A DNA stretch of 36,139 nucleotides from an uncultured Anaerolineae bacterium (GCA_903846015.1 CAIMZS010000132.1:1-36139); one strand, 5' to 3'; shown: positions 8,273 to 16,658, numbered from the stretch's first letter. Numbers and translations are program-made. The notes: generated from the letters alone by a model not told the origin.

Positions 8273-10387
8273 ATGAATATTCCATCATCAGCTCCACCAA
8301 ATCGTTTCATCCACCGCCATAAGAAATCGCAGGCGGCGGTTGAATTTGCCCTGGCATTTCCAATTTTCCTGGCGATCATATTTGGGATCATCGATTTTTC
8401 ATTTCTTTTCGCCGCCTGGTTGTCAATCCAGAATATGGCCCGTCAGGCTGTGCGCTTTGCCGCGACAGGCCAATACAACAGCACTTATTGCGTCGAAGCC
8501 GATTTAACAGCAGGTGTTGGCGATGGTACCAGTGCAAAGGATGCCAACGGCAACGACATTCCTTGTTCCAGCGCCAACGCCGACACAAAACTTGCGGCTC
8601 AAATCAGGTTTCGCGAAACCGACTATGCCCGCCTTAAGTCCATTCACGATATAGCCGATAGTTTTAGCTATTTTATTTTCAAAGATTCCACGCTCACTCG
8701 TTGGACAAACTTTGACTTAAGGGGCTACTTAAACGTCACTGTGTGTTCCACTCGCGATACCCGTGACCCCATCCCTGCTGCGCCAAACGACGCGCCGGTG
8801 CCAGGGTTTCAATATTTTTTCCCGATCATGGGCGGTCTAATAGAGTCCGATTATGGCAAATGTACGCTTGCCACAAATGGATCAGTCAAAATAGAAGACC
8901 CGGGCGGGCCTAACGATCGAGTCATCGTTGGCGTTGATTTCAATCACCCATTTTTAACGCCCTTTATCAATGCCGCCTGGCCGCTTTTCCACCTGTCATC
9001 CACACGCGAAGCAATTGTGGAACGGTTCCGCATATCGCGCAACATCAAAGTTCCGCCTCCAATTCTTCAACCCACCTTTACTGCCAGCCCAACTCTGCTT
9101 GCCACGGCTACATCATTGCCAACCATTACACTAACACCTACCATAACCAAAACAGCAACTGTCACGCCAACTTCCACGGCTACGCTGAGTTGTATTGATA
9201 AATATCCGCCAGGAAGCGTTTCGGTTTCCAGCGGCAACACTGCTCGTGTTACTTTCAACTTCCTGAACAGTTCTGGGATGGATGCTGTTGTCCAACACGT
9301 TGATTTTGATTGGACATTTTATAATGATGTTTACAATATCGCTCATCCTACCTTAACAGACCAGTCTGCAAGATATATCAGGATCGGTAACAACAACACT
9401 TTGAACGGCTTCTCTAACATAAACATCCCCACAACCACTCCCCCAAGTTTGTTAATAAGCCAGGATTTAAATTATACAATCGGTTCAACTTCGACAACTT
9501 CGACAGTTTACATTCGGTTCGAGTTCCTGCAAACTGATGTTTTAACTGGGTATAAAGACTACTTTGGTCTGACAGTGCACATGGCGGATGGATGTGATGT
9601 TGTTTGGAACGGCACTCCGGCTCCAACCTCAACTGTTACGCCAACTTCCACCAATACAGCAACCATCACACTAACGCCCACAATCACGCCAACAGCAACT
9701 GTTACTCAAACGGCAACTTCAACAAAAACATCGACGGTTACATTTACTCCGACCGCCACAAATACATCTACAAACACGGCAACGCGGACGCTGACGCCTA
9801 CCACCACAAACACGGCAACGCGGACGCTGACGCCCACCATCACAAACACACCGACACCGACACGGACGCCCACCATAACCCTTACGCCGACGCGGACACC
9901 CACGCCGACCATTACGCTTACACCGACCTTAACGCCAACCATAACCCTTACACCGACACGGACGCCCACGCCGACCATTACGCTTACGCCAACCTTAACA
10001 CCAACCATTACCCTTACACCGACGCGGACGATAACACCCACACCGACAAAGACGCCTACGCCAACCATTACGAACACACCTACTATTACTCTTACACCCA
10101 CGCGTACGCCGACGATAACACCCACGCCGACGATAACACCTACGCCGACAAAGACGCCCACGCCAACGATTACGAACACACCAACTGCCTCAAACACGCC
10201 GACGCCAACGAAGACATCTACTCCAACCAGGACTCCAACAAACACAGCCACGGTTACATTTACTCCGACGGCTTCGAGGACACCGACTGTCACGCCAACG
10301 CGAACGCCAACACCCGTCATAACATTTACGCAAACACCGACACCAATAGCTACAGATACGCCAATCTGCACAGAATTCTGTCCATAA
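8273..10387 (+). CDS. TadE-like surface protein with long Thr-Pro repeat tail
   Basis: A 704-residue product. Residues 19-24 (SQAAVE) plus the hydrophobic helix to about 50 form a TadE-type anchor with Glu at +5 of a prepilin-like site. An extracytoplasmic domain runs to about 260. A first Thr-Pro linker (about 263-303) leads into a second beta-rich domain of about 140 residues (304-445). From about 446 to 697 the chain is almost only Thr, Pro, Ile and Leu/Arg in TPT-type repeats, ending [11 protein letters not shown] with two Cys. The tail has no hydrophobic anchor, so it probably forms an extended, perhaps O-glycosylated, stalk. The DNA under it is internally repetitive. It is the last gene of the operon, with a hairpin after it. 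Function unknown beyond cell-surface role. Confidence 0.75.
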   Translation: MNIPSSAPPNRFIHRHKKSQAAVEFALAFPIFLAIIFGIIDFSFLFAAWLSIQNMARQAVRFAATGQYNSTYCVEADLTAGVGDGTSAKDANGNDIPCSSANADTKLAAQIRFRETDYARLKSIHDIADSFSYFIFKDSTLTRWTNFDLRGYLNVTVCSTRDTRDPIPAAPNDAPVPGFQYFFPIMGGLIESDYGKCTLATNGSVKIEDPGGPNDRVIVGVDFNHPFLTPFINAAWPLFHLSSTREAIVERFRISRNIKVPPPILQPTFTASPTLLATATSLPTITLTPTITKTATVTPTSTATLSCIDKYPPGSVSVSSGNTARVTFNFLNSSGMDAVVQHVDFDWTFYNDVYNIAHPTLTDQSARYIRIGNNNTLNGFSNINIPTTTPPSLLISQDLNYTIGSTSTTSTVYIRFEFLQTDVLTGYKDYFGLTVHMADGCDVVWNGTPAPTSTVTPTSTNTATITLTPTITPTATVTQTATSTKTSTVTFTPTATNTSTNTATRTLTPTTTNTATRTLTPTITNTPTPTRTPTITLTPTRTPTPTITLTPTLTPTITLTPTRTPTPTITLTPTLTPTITLTPTRTITPTPTKTPTPTITNTPTITLTPTRTPTITPTPTITPTPTKTPTPTITNTPTASNTPTPTKTSTPTRTPTNTATVTFTPTASRTPTVTPTRTPTPVITFTQTPTPIATDTPICTEFCP
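9773..9844 (+). repeat. 36-bp tandem repeat inside the Thr-Pro tail
   Basis: Two copies start at 9773 and 9809. They share AACACGGCAACGCGGACGCT and the following bases and encode a 12-residue unit ([12 protein letters not shown]). The period is a multiple of three, so the frame is kept when copies are gained or lost. Confidence 0.7.
9872..10036 (+). repeat. 66-bp tandem repeat inside the Thr-Pro tail
   Basis: Copies start at 9872, 9938 and 10004 (the third partial). Each full unit encodes 22 residues ([12 protein letters not shown] plus [10 protein letters not shown]). Differences are mainly third-position A/G exchanges, so the units diverged under selection for the same protein. Confidence 0.75.
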
Positions 10388-10410
10388 AAAGCATAAGGCA
10401 ACCACCCAAA

Positions 10411-10440
10411 TAACTCAGCCATCCATTTTTGGCTGAGTTA
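10411..10440 (+). terminator. Hairpin after the Tad-like operon
   Basis: TAACTCAGCC pairs perfectly with GGCTGAGTTA around a 10-nt loop that contains five T. Only a short T-run (TTT) follows, so termination is plausible but may be partial. Confidence 0.6.
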
Positions 10441-10447
10441 TTTGGTG

Positions 10448-10453
10448 TATAAT
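10448..10453 (+). promoter_or_regulatory. -10 box of the glmS leader
   Basis: TATAAT in the context TGGTGTATAATCC lies about 50 bp before the ribozyme-like RNA. The -35 region is poor. It overlaps the end of the upstream hairpin region. Confidence 0.55.
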
Positions 10454-10505
10454 CCCCAAAATAACAGAAAGGAGCAAACCGGCGAATTCAGAAACAAGGG
10501 AAAAC

Positions 10506-10640
10506 AGCGCAAGACCCCGCGTTTTATTCGGGGTGACGAGGAGGAGGGTTCTCCATCGCAAGATGGGGCTACCCCGGTTAAAAAACCGGGTGAAAATCGA
10601 CAGATCAGCGGAAGCCCTCCGGGAGTGCCACTCCCGAACA
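10506..10640 (+). ncRNA. Candidate structural-variant glmS ribozyme in the glmS leader
   Basis: The glmS ribozyme cleaves its own mRNA when glucosamine-6-phosphate binds, lowering GlmS synthesis. Seen here in family order: AGCGCAAGAC (10506-10515, consensus A|GCGCCAGAAC), with cleavage expected after A10506; a P1 hairpin (10514-10519 with 10529-10534); the signature TGACGAGGAGGAG (10534-10546); P2 as GGAGGG (10543-10548) with CCCTCC (10615-10620); ATCGA at 10596-10600 and TCAGCGGAAGCC at 10605-10616 (consensus ATCGA...TCGGCGGRTGCC). A hairpin at 10621-10635 follows. The odd part is 10549-10595, inserted between the P2 strand and ATCGA: one hairpin with a GCAA tetraloop and one with an AAAA loop. 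The P2.2 partner reads GGAAGC, not GGRTGC, so activity is uncertain. The bases 10641-10804 form the rest of the leader, where I see only the Shine-Dalgarno. Confidence 0.75.
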
Positions 10641-10804
10641 TCTTTTCCCTCCACAATAAGCCAGAATTACAACCCTGCAGAAGCAATTCAGCAGGCAAAA
10701 GTTATGGCATGGCATGCGGCGGTACTCGCAACAATCGCTTTTGACTGTGGTCATGGGTGATGGTTTATTCGTGAATACCGGTCATTTTTTGGAGGAAATC
10801 CCCC

Positions 10805-12646
10805 ATGTGTGGAATAGTTGGTTATATCGGCCCGCGCAATGCGACGCCGATCATCCTCAATGGTTTAAGGCGATTAGAATACCGTGGTTATGATTCAGCC
10901 GGGATCGCCGTTATGGAAAAAGAAAAGATCGAAATCCGGCGCGAGGCTGGCAAACTTGCCAACCTGGATCGGTTGGTAGAACGAGAACCGCTTAGCGGAG
11001 CACCTGGTATTGGGCACACGCGCTGGGCAACCCATGGCGCACCTTCCGCTCGTAATGCCCACCCTCACCTTGGAAACTCAGGCCGAGTGGTAGTGGTACA
11101 CAACGGTATCGTTGAAAACTTTCTGGAGATCAAAGAAGAATTAGTTTCAGAAGGAGTCGTTTTCAATTCCGACACAGATACCGAGACAATTGTCCACCTT
11201 GTAGAACGCTATCAATCTTCCGGGCTGAACCTGATTGAATCTTCTCGCAAGACCTTCCAACATATTCAGGGTGCGCATGGCGTAGTTTTGATGAGCGCAG
11301 ATGAACCCGACAAGATTGTTTGCGCCCGAATCGGAAATGCTGGCGGGGTCGTGATTGGTTTGGGCGATGGCGAAAATTTCATTGCATCAGATATCCCTGC
11401 CATTTTGGAACATACCCGCCGTGTCATCTTTCTCGAATCACGCCAGATGGCTGTTATCACTCGCAACTCGGTATTAGTGGAAACCATCGGCGGCGAAAAA
11501 ATTACCCCACAGATACATGTTGTTGCTTTTGACCCCGTAGCAGCCGAAAAAGGCGAATACCGCCACTTTATGCAAAAAGAAATCCACGAACAGGTGCGCT
11601 CACTAACTGACACACTCGCAGGCCGTGTAGATTTCGAACGTGGGAGAGTGCGCTTGCCTGAACTCAACCTGACGCCAGAAATCGCAAATAGAATCGAAAA
11701 GATCTATATCACAGCCTGTGGCACAGCAGCCTACGCCGGAATGGTCGGCAAAACCCTGATCGAAAAAATCGCTCGCATCCCTGTGGAAGTTGTTATTGGC
11801 TCGGAATTCCGTTACAGCGATCCGATCATTAACAGGAATACAGTCGTGCTGGCAATTTCTCAATCGGGCGAAACGGCCGATACGTTGGCAGCCATGGAAG
11901 AAGGACGCAAAAAAGGCGCCATCATCTGGAGCATTGTAAATGCGATTGGCTCTCAAGCCATGCGCGTTGCAGATGGCAGCATTTCCATGCAAACCGGTCC
12001 TGAAATCGGGGTGGCATCCACCAAAGCCTTTACCGCCCCGCTGGTGGACCAGTACATGCTGGCTATTTTGCTGGCCGATTTACGCGGCGTAATCGATGAA
12101 AAGACGCGCAAATCACTGGTAGCAGATTTACGCTTGGTACCGGACCTGGTTGGACGAGCCTTGCAACGCGAACCCGACGTTGAAAAAATTGCTTATCTTC
12201 TTAAGGATATCCGTGGCTGCCTTTATCTTGGGCGCGGCATCAATATGCCAATCGCTTACGAAGGAGCGCTAAAACTAAAGGAAATTTCCTATATTCATGC
12301 CGAAGGGTACCCGGCCGGTGAAATGAAACATGGTCCAATCGCTTTGATTGATGAGAATATGCCGGTGGTATGCATAGCCCCCAAGGATCCCTGGCATGAA
12401 AAAATGATCAGTCAAATCCAACAGGCTCGCGCCCGACAGGGTACAGTTATTGCAGTTGCCAGCGACGGCGACGATTTGGTCAGTGGTATAGCTGATCATA
12501 TTCTTTGGATTCCCGAAAGCCCCTGGATGCTTTCGCCCCTGGTGACCGTCATCCCTTTACAGTTACTCGCTTATCACATCGCCACCATCCGCGGATTGGA
12601 TGTTGACCAACCCAGGAATCTGGCAAAAAGTGTCACAGTGGAATAG
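10805..12646 (+). CDS. glmS: Glutamine-fructose-6-phosphate aminotransferase (isomerizing)
   Basis: GlmS makes glucosamine-6-phosphate from fructose-6-phosphate and glutamine, the entry to amino-sugar and peptidoglycan precursors. It is full length at 613 residues. The N-terminal nucleophile is Cys2 in MCGIVGYIG, exposed when Met1 is removed. The glutaminase domain (1-240) includes RRLEYRGYDSAG and GHTRWATHG. Two SIS sugar-isomerase domains follow (about 290-420 and 460-600), with TACGTAAYAG, SQSGETADT and ASTKAFTA. The C-terminus PRNLAKSVTVE is the expected one, with the Lys that opens fructose-6-phosphate. Start: ATG behind GGAGG. The leader probably carries the product-sensing ribozyme. 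It supplies the UDP-GlcNAc pathway used by MurA, also in this window. Confidence 0.97.
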   Translation: MCGIVGYIGPRNATPIILNGLRRLEYRGYDSAGIAVMEKEKIEIRREAGKLANLDRLVEREPLSGAPGIGHTRWATHGAPSARNAHPHLGNSGRVVVVHNGIVENFLEIKEELVSEGVVFNSDTDTETIVHLVERYQSSGLNLIESSRKTFQHIQGAHGVVLMSADEPDKIVCARIGNAGGVVIGLGDGENFIASDIPAILEHTRRVIFLESRQMAVITRNSVLVETIGGEKITPQIHVVAFDPVAAEKGEYRHFMQKEIHEQVRSLTDTLAGRVDFERGRVRLPELNLTPEIANRIEKIYITACGTAAYAGMVGKTLIEKIARIPVEVVIGSEFRYSDPIINRNTVVLAISQSGETADTLAAMEEGRKKGAIIWSIVNAIGSQAMRVADGSISMQTGPEIGVASTKAFTAPLVDQYMLAILLADLRGVIDEKTRKSLVADLRLVPDLVGRALQREPDVEKIAYLLKDIRGCLYLGRGINMPIAYEGALKLKEISYIHAEGYPAGEMKHGPIALIDENMPVVCIAPKDPWHEKMISQIQQARARQGTVIAVASDGDDLVSGIADHILWIPESPWMLSPLVTVIPLQLLAYHIATIRGLDVDQPRNLAKSVTVE

Positions 12647-12668
12647 AACGGAATAAGATGGTTTCCAT

Positions 12669-12705
12669 AAAAATGTCGAGCCCAAAACCCAGGCTCGACA
12701 TTTTT
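12669..12705. terminator. Bidirectional terminator after glmS
   Basis: AAAAATGTCGAGCC (12669-12682) pairs perfectly over 14 bp with GGCTCGACATTTTT (12692-12705) around a 9-nt loop. It serves glmS and the converging KAS III-like gene. Confidence 0.9.
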
Positions 12706-12734
12706 ATTCAGATAAGCACCCAACAAATAACCTT

Positions 12735-13979
12735 TTATCCCATCGAAACTGCCATCACATCATAATACGTGCCAGCCCCAAAACCATCAAACATAACGTG
12801 ATCGCCCGGTTTAATACTTTGTAGCTGCCGCAAAAAAGCAATAATGCAAGAAGCTGCGCTAACATTTCCGAAATCATTGAGTAACCACGGCATCGGAAAT
12901 TGTATGCCTTCTTTTAGCAGTTGTTTTCCTTTGAGCAAGTTGATCTTATAATTAGCGTGATGAACAATTCCAATATCAATGTGTTTGCCTGAATCGAGGC
13001 TGCTCATTAATTCCGAATACTCTCGAAAAACATCGCTAACCACTTCAACACCTGATCGGACAAATAGCTTGACCATACCCATCAACCCGGCCATCACCAC
13101 GGGGAATCCATCCGCAGGTTCGTGCATCATTCCAGCTACACGCAAATGGTTGGGAGCATCTTGTGAAATCTCCAGCAGCGATTTTCCCGGCACAATTTCT
13201 TTAGAGTGCGGATAATACATGCGCACCTGCAATAAGCCTTCATGGTCAAAATTTTCAAAACTCTTGCCCACCATGAGTTTCATGGTCTCACCAGGTACAA
13301 CCCCGATAACACCTGCGCCGTTGCCAAATAGCTGTAGGGCATTTTTGTCACGAGCGTGACTGGTAAAACGACTCAAACCCTCTATCCCCCCTACCAAGAC
13401 CTTTTTCCCAGCCAACTCTTCGGCCACATTCAATTGTCCTGGCAATCCCAGATCGGGATTCAATGCCAGGTGAAGTGCGCCCATTGAACCATCACATGCC
13501 TTGTGAACACTGACTTTGAGCGCATCATTGCGAATACCGGCGCGTTGGGCAATTTGCAACACATAATCATTGCTGACTGGCCCGCTCATTCCAATCAACA
13601 CACCATCCACATCGGATGCTTCCCATCCATTTGCTTTGACAGCCTCCTTCAATAGACGCGTGCCAACTTCCAGCTCCAATTCCAGATGGTCTGCAGCCGA
13701 TAGATCAGGGATGTGGTGCCGGCTGACAAATCCAAGCTCACTCAAATTCATCACTTCTTTGTCCAACAACGGCTCACCCAAACGAGATCCGACAAATCCG
13801 GGCAGCTGCTGATTATCATAGCTTTTACCCCAGGCGGCATAGGCACCGCCAATACCGAGTGTAGAATTGTTCATGATTTCAATACCAAAAGGAATACCAT
13901 CCGCCACCGGAATAGTATCCTTCTGTACGTTAGGACGGTCAAAGAACGATGTACCGGTAATATTTTCATTTTCGCTCAT
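12735..13979 (-). CDS. Beta-ketoacyl-ACP synthase III-like enzyme
   Basis: A 414-residue thiolase-fold condensing enzyme of the FabH/KAS III type. The triad is visible: Cys162 in VHKACDGSMGAL, His340 in VHHANYKI (FabH has HQANxRI) and Asn372 in DFGNVSAAS. The enzyme should join an acyl-CoA or acyl-ACP to a malonyl or other thioester. It is longer than FabH (about 320) because of an N-terminal extension of roughly 60 residues and some inserts, so the housekeeping fatty-acid role is unlikely. HMG-CoA synthase and OleA-type enzymes are alternatives within the superfamily. It stands alone; no acyl carrier protein, malonyltransferase or reductase is near. Start: ATG with AAGGAGAG upstream. Confidence 0.75.
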   Translation of the reverse strand: MSENENITGTSFFDRPNVQKDTIPVADGIPFGIEIMNNSTLGIGGAYAAWGKSYDNQQLPGFVGSRLGEPLLDKEVMNLSELGFVSRHHIPDLSAADHLELELEVGTRLLKEAVKANGWEASDVDGVLIGMSGPVSNDYVLQIAQRAGIRNDALKVSVHKACDGSMGALHLALNPDLGLPGQLNVAEELAGKKVLVGGIEGLSRFTSHARDKNALQLFGNGAGVIGVVPGETMKLMVGKSFENFDHEGLLQVRMYYPHSKEIVPGKSLLEISQDAPNHLRVAGMMHEPADGFPVVMAGLMGMVKLFVRSGVEVVSDVFREYSELMSSLDSGKHIDIGIVHHANYKINLLKGKQLLKEGIQFPMPWLLNDFGNVSAASCIIAFLRQLQSIKPGDHVMFDGFGAGTYYDVMAVSMG

Positions 13980-14204
13980 ATTAGTCTCTCCTTATATGTT
14001 TTATATTACAACCCTCATGTTTGGATTCCGCTTCTCAAAAATGACACAAGAGTTTCCTATAAAAGCAATAAACCAATTTCACCAGATTACACCCGCACTT
14101 GATGCCACAAAACCCTTCTATGCCATCACATCAGGATCTTCCTATCATCAGTCAATATACATTCCGACTTTCTTAATTATTCATGCAGAAATAAGCGAAG
14201 GACG

Positions 14205-14210
14205 TATAAT
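14205..14210 (+). promoter_or_regulatory. -10 box of the dCMP deaminase gene
   Basis: TATAAT, preceded by GACG, lies 36 bp before the ATG at 14247. The remainder of the 267-bp divergent gap (13980-14204) shows no gene or clear structure. Confidence 0.5.
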
Positions 14211-14246
14211 TCACCGTCACACATTCCAGCATAAAAAGGAAGAGCT

Positions 14247-14687
14247 ATGCGCCCGGATTGGGACTCATACTTCATGAAAATCGCATATGCAGTTTCGGAA
14301 CGTTCCACTTGTGATCGGGCTCTGGTGGGATGCGTTCTGGTGCTGGAGAAACGTATTCTAACTACCGGATTTAATGGCTCGCCGGCAGGACAGGAACATT
14401 GTGACGAAGCCGGTCACCTGATGGTGGATGGGCATTGTGTGCGCACCATCCATGCTGAAACAAACGCTATCATACAGGCCGCACTTCACGGAGTCTCGAC
14501 GAGGGGATCTACCTGTTACGTCACACATCTGCCCTGTATTAACTGTACCAAGGCCTTGATCAACGCCGGAATCACACGCATCGTGTTCAGTGTAGCCTAT
14601 CGTACCGATGAGAATTCCATAAACTTCCTAAAAGCGGCAAATATCGAATTGATAAAAAACGAATTTGACCCGTCCGGCACCCGATAA
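14247..14687 (+). CDS. Deoxycytidylate deaminase family protein (ComEB-like)
   Basis: A zinc hydrolase that probably converts dCMP to dUMP for thymidylate synthesis. It has 146 residues. Zinc-binding motifs are His69-Ala-Glu71 (TIHAETNAI) and Pro96-Cys97-x-x-Cys100 (LPCINC), and the start MRPDWDSYFMKIA is typical of ComEB/dCMP deaminases, as is the GFNGSPAG segment at 41-48. Start: ATG with AAGGAAGAGCT upstream. It is followed by the PLP enzyme gene after 65 bp, with a weak hairpin between. Other cytidine-deaminase-like functions cannot be excluded, but the sequence is a standard member. Confidence 0.88.
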   Translation: MRPDWDSYFMKIAYAVSERSTCDRALVGCVLVLEKRILTTGFNGSPAGQEHCDEAGHLMVDGHCVRTIHAETNAIIQAALHGVSTRGSTCYVTHLPCINCTKALINAGITRIVFSVAYRTDENSINFLKAANIELIKNEFDPSGTR

Positions 14688-14710
14688 TTTGGCTCTCTTC
14701 ACAAGCCAAA
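14688..14710 (+). other. Small hairpin between the dCMP deaminase and PLP enzyme genes
   Basis: TTTGGCT pairs with AGCCAAA around a 9-nt loop, starting right after the stop codon. There is no T-tract, so it is more likely a 3'-end stabiliser or chance than a terminator. Confidence 0.35.
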
Positions 14711-14752
14711 ACCCATTGAAAAAAGATTGATTCAAAAATAGGAGCTCGACCC

Positions 14753-15955
14753 ATGCCAGACCTTTCTCACAAAGCTTTTCAAACCCGTGCAGTACATGCG
14801 GGGGAACGTACACCCCAGCCAGATTACACCCCTGTTTCAACACCTATCTGGCCAACGGTTGGCTATGTGTATGAGAACATGGATGACATGGATGCCGTAT
14901 TCGCCGGGACCAAAGAAGGTTATGTATACCCACGTTATGCCAGCCCAACCGTGACCGCATTTGAACAGGCAGTTGCCAGCCTTGAGGGTGCCGAGGCCGT
15001 TCAAGCCTATTCTACTGGCATGGCAGCCATCCATGCTGCCTTACTTGTCGCCGGTGCTCGGGCAGGCGCCACGGTTTTAGCCGCCCTGGATGTCTACGGG
15101 GCTACCTTCAGTATGCTGCGTGGCCTGTTCGCAACACTCGGTGTAAAAGCCCAACTGGTAGACGCCACTGACCTTATTGCTGTGGAGAATGCGATCAAGG
15201 AAAGCCACCCTGCGCTTCTGCTGGTTGAAACAATATCCAACCCTCTCCTCAAGGTAGCCGACATTCCAGCGCTATCCAGTATCACCCGGGCGTACGGGGT
15301 GGCTTTATTGGTTGACAACACATTCGCTTCGCCTTTTCTATTTACTCCCCTTAGTCACGGCGCAGATTTTGTTATTCACAGTGCCACAAAATACCTGGCT
15401 GGTCACGGTGACGTGATGGCGGGTGTAATAGCAACATCGGCTGAAAACAAGAATAAATTGTACGAAATGAACAAACTTGTTGGTGCCACTTTGGGCCCAT
15501 TTGAAGCCTGGTTGACACTGCGCGGCCTGAAAACCCTGCCATTGCGCATGCGACAACAATGCCAGAATGCGCTGATTATTGCTGAATGGCTAAATCAACA
15601 CCCTCGCGTTACCCAGGTAAATTACCCGGGCCTTTTACAGCACCAACAACATACCCTCGCTACCCAATTGTTTGAAGACCGGGGCTATGGAGGCGTACTC
15701 TCATTTGAAATCACGGGAGCAGACAAGAAAACTGTATTCCGCTTTATGGAAGCCCTGCAAATGTGCCTCCCAGCAACCACACTGGGAGATGTGTATTCAC
15801 TGGTGCTGCACCCAGCGACATCATCTCACCGCAGCCTGACCCCCGATGAGCGTTCCCGCGTAGGCATCCCGGATGGGCTCGTGCGTCTCTCTGCCGGCAT
15901 TGAAGAAGTAAACGACATCCTGGCCGATCTTGAACAGGCTCTCGCAAAAGAGTAA
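14753..15955 (+). CDS. Cys/Met metabolism PLP-dependent enzyme
   Basis: A 400-residue member of the cystathionine gamma-synthase fold group. The PLP lysine is Lys213 in SATKYLAGHGDVMAG. The phosphate/PLP-binding YSTGMAAIHAAL (86-97) and substrate Tyr/Arg segment YPRYASPTV (59-67) are also clear. Family members include cystathionine gamma-synthase, O-acetylhomoserine sulfhydrylase, cystathionine gamma-lyase and methionine gamma-lyase; the specificity cannot be set by eye. In a cell rich in amino-acid catabolism, a lyase giving 2-oxoacid, ammonia and thiol is as likely as a biosynthetic role. Start: ATG with AGGAG 8 bases upstream. No SAM riboswitch or T-box is seen in front of it. Confidence 0.85.
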   Translation: MPDLSHKAFQTRAVHAGERTPQPDYTPVSTPIWPTVGYVYENMDDMDAVFAGTKEGYVYPRYASPTVTAFEQAVASLEGAEAVQAYSTGMAAIHAALLVAGARAGATVLAALDVYGATFSMLRGLFATLGVKAQLVDATDLIAVENAIKESHPALLLVETISNPLLKVADIPALSSITRAYGVALLVDNTFASPFLFTPLSHGADFVIHSATKYLAGHGDVMAGVIATSAENKNKLYEMNKLVGATLGPFEAWLTLRGLKTLPLRMRQQCQNALIIAEWLNQHPRVTQVNYPGLLQHQQHTLATQLFEDRGYGGVLSFEITGADKKTVFRFMEALQMCLPATTLGDVYSLVLHPATSSHRSLTPDERSRVGIPDGLVRLSAGIEEVNDILADLEQALAKE

Positions 15956-15978
15956 CATACTCTTCCATTCGTCCGAAC

Positions 15979-16608
15979 CTACCGGCCAACCGCAAATTGG
16001 CAATACAATGTGCCACGCGCAGTCTTCTCCAGACAGGCAGTTTGAATTACGTCAAGCCCAAGCTGCTGTCGAAGAATAATTGCATCCATCCGGCACAACT
16101 CTGGATGCTTGTCAATCAACATCGAATATGGGCAGCGCTCGAAGATAATGCGAGGCGCGGCAGCATGCGCCTCCCATCTCGAGGAATACCCCAAGTGATT
16201 GAGCTCTTCAATCATCATTGCCAATTTTCTGGTAATATGCGTATTCTTATCCCAGGGACCGGCTTTCACAATGCGCCTCGCGAGCGCCTGCAAAATCTCC
16301 ATCTCGGTAGATGCTGGCAGATTTTCCAGAAATTGCACCAATAAAGCATCTGCCAGCCCTGCCATGTTATTACCTGATGAAGCATCGCCCAGGCCATAAA
16401 TTTTTACTGGCCGGCCGGGTCCTTGATGGATACGATCTCCAATAATTTTGACCCGCCCATCAGCCAGCAGAATAGAAAGGTGATGACGAGAATTTGCCGG
16501 CGTCACATCCAGGGCCAGGCTGATTTCTGCGGCGCTAACACCATGATGATGCAGAAGATAAGCTAAAATTCGTTGTCTCGATGTAAGATTTGTCATGACA
16601 TTTGTCAT
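15979..16608 (-). CDS. SufR-like winged-helix regulator with four C-terminal cysteines
   Basis: A 209-residue regulator, product of the ATG at 16608. The N-terminal HTH (about 9-50) has AAEISLALDVTPANSRHHLSI, and the wing ends with GPGRPVKIYGL (63-73), the GRPxxxYxL pattern of SufR and related ArsR/DeoR-like proteins. The C-terminal half carries Cys159, Cys172, Cys192 and Cys203 (C-x12-C-x19-C-x10-C) in FERCPYSML, PELCRMD and LYCQF. SufR holds an Fe-S cluster with a similar set, including C-x12-C, and represses Fe-S assembly genes when the cluster is present. The frame is open up to 16656, but that start lies inside the palindrome that should be operator DNA. It is divergent from iscX-nuo. 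Its target is inferred, not shown. Confidence 0.75.
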   Translation of the reverse strand: MTNVMTNLTSRQRILAYLLHHHGVSAAEISLALDVTPANSRHHLSILLADGRVKIIGDRIHQGPGRPVKIYGLGDASSGNNMAGLADALLVQFLENLPASTEMEILQALARRIVKAGPWDKNTHITRKLAMMIEELNHLGYSSRWEAHAAAPRIIFERCPYSMLIDKHPELCRMDAIILRQQLGLDVIQTACLEKTARGTLYCQFAVGR

Positions 16609-16620
16609 CTTATCATCACT

Positions 16621-16658
16621 AATTGAATTATGCAAATAAATATTTGCATAATTCAATT
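16621..16658. promoter_or_regulatory. 38-bp palindrome, likely operator of the SufR-like regulator
   Basis: Two 18-bp arms, aattgaattatgcaaata and its exact complement, are separated by AA. The right arm ends on the first two bases of the -35 box (TTGACG, 16657-16662) of the iscX-nuo promoter. On the minus strand the same DNA contains TTGAAT and CATAAT 18 bp apart, a possible promoter for the regulator gene itself. The position suits repression of both sides. There is no T-tract or GC stem, so it is not a terminator. Confidence 0.75.

Noticed and set aside
9773..10036. CRISPR-like periodic DNA
   Set aside because: Repeats are contiguous with no unique spacers, keep the reading frame and encode Thr-Pro units; no cas genes are near.
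9604..10413. Plus-strand frame rich in His, Asn, Asp and Tyr across the same repeats
   Set aside because: It is the shifted reading of the Thr-Pro repeat DNA; the frame with a TadE anchor and globular domains is the real one.
9706..10422. Long minus-strand frame of Val-Gly repeats opposite the Thr-Pro tail
   Set aside because: It arises because the complement of ACN-CCN repeats reads GTN/GGN; its start lies in the downstream hairpin and it lacks any non-repeat domain.
10442..10744. Frames of 75-100 codons over the glmS leader on both strands
   Set aside because: They lie on structured RNA with strong stems and have no protein-like composition or good start sites.
13867..14277. 136-codon plus frame across the gap between the KAS III-like and dCMP deaminase genes
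   Set aside because: Half lies antisense to the KAS III-like start and the end overlaps the deaminase start; the composition looks random.
14688..14752. SAM riboswitch or T-box before the Cys/Met enzyme gene
   Set aside because: The 65-bp gap is too short and shows only a 7-bp hairpin without the conserved cores.
16609..16656. N-terminal extension of the SufR-like regulator to 16656
   Set aside because: The added codons are the palindrome itself and would put the start inside the likely operator and promoter; the ATG at 16608 (or 16596) is better.
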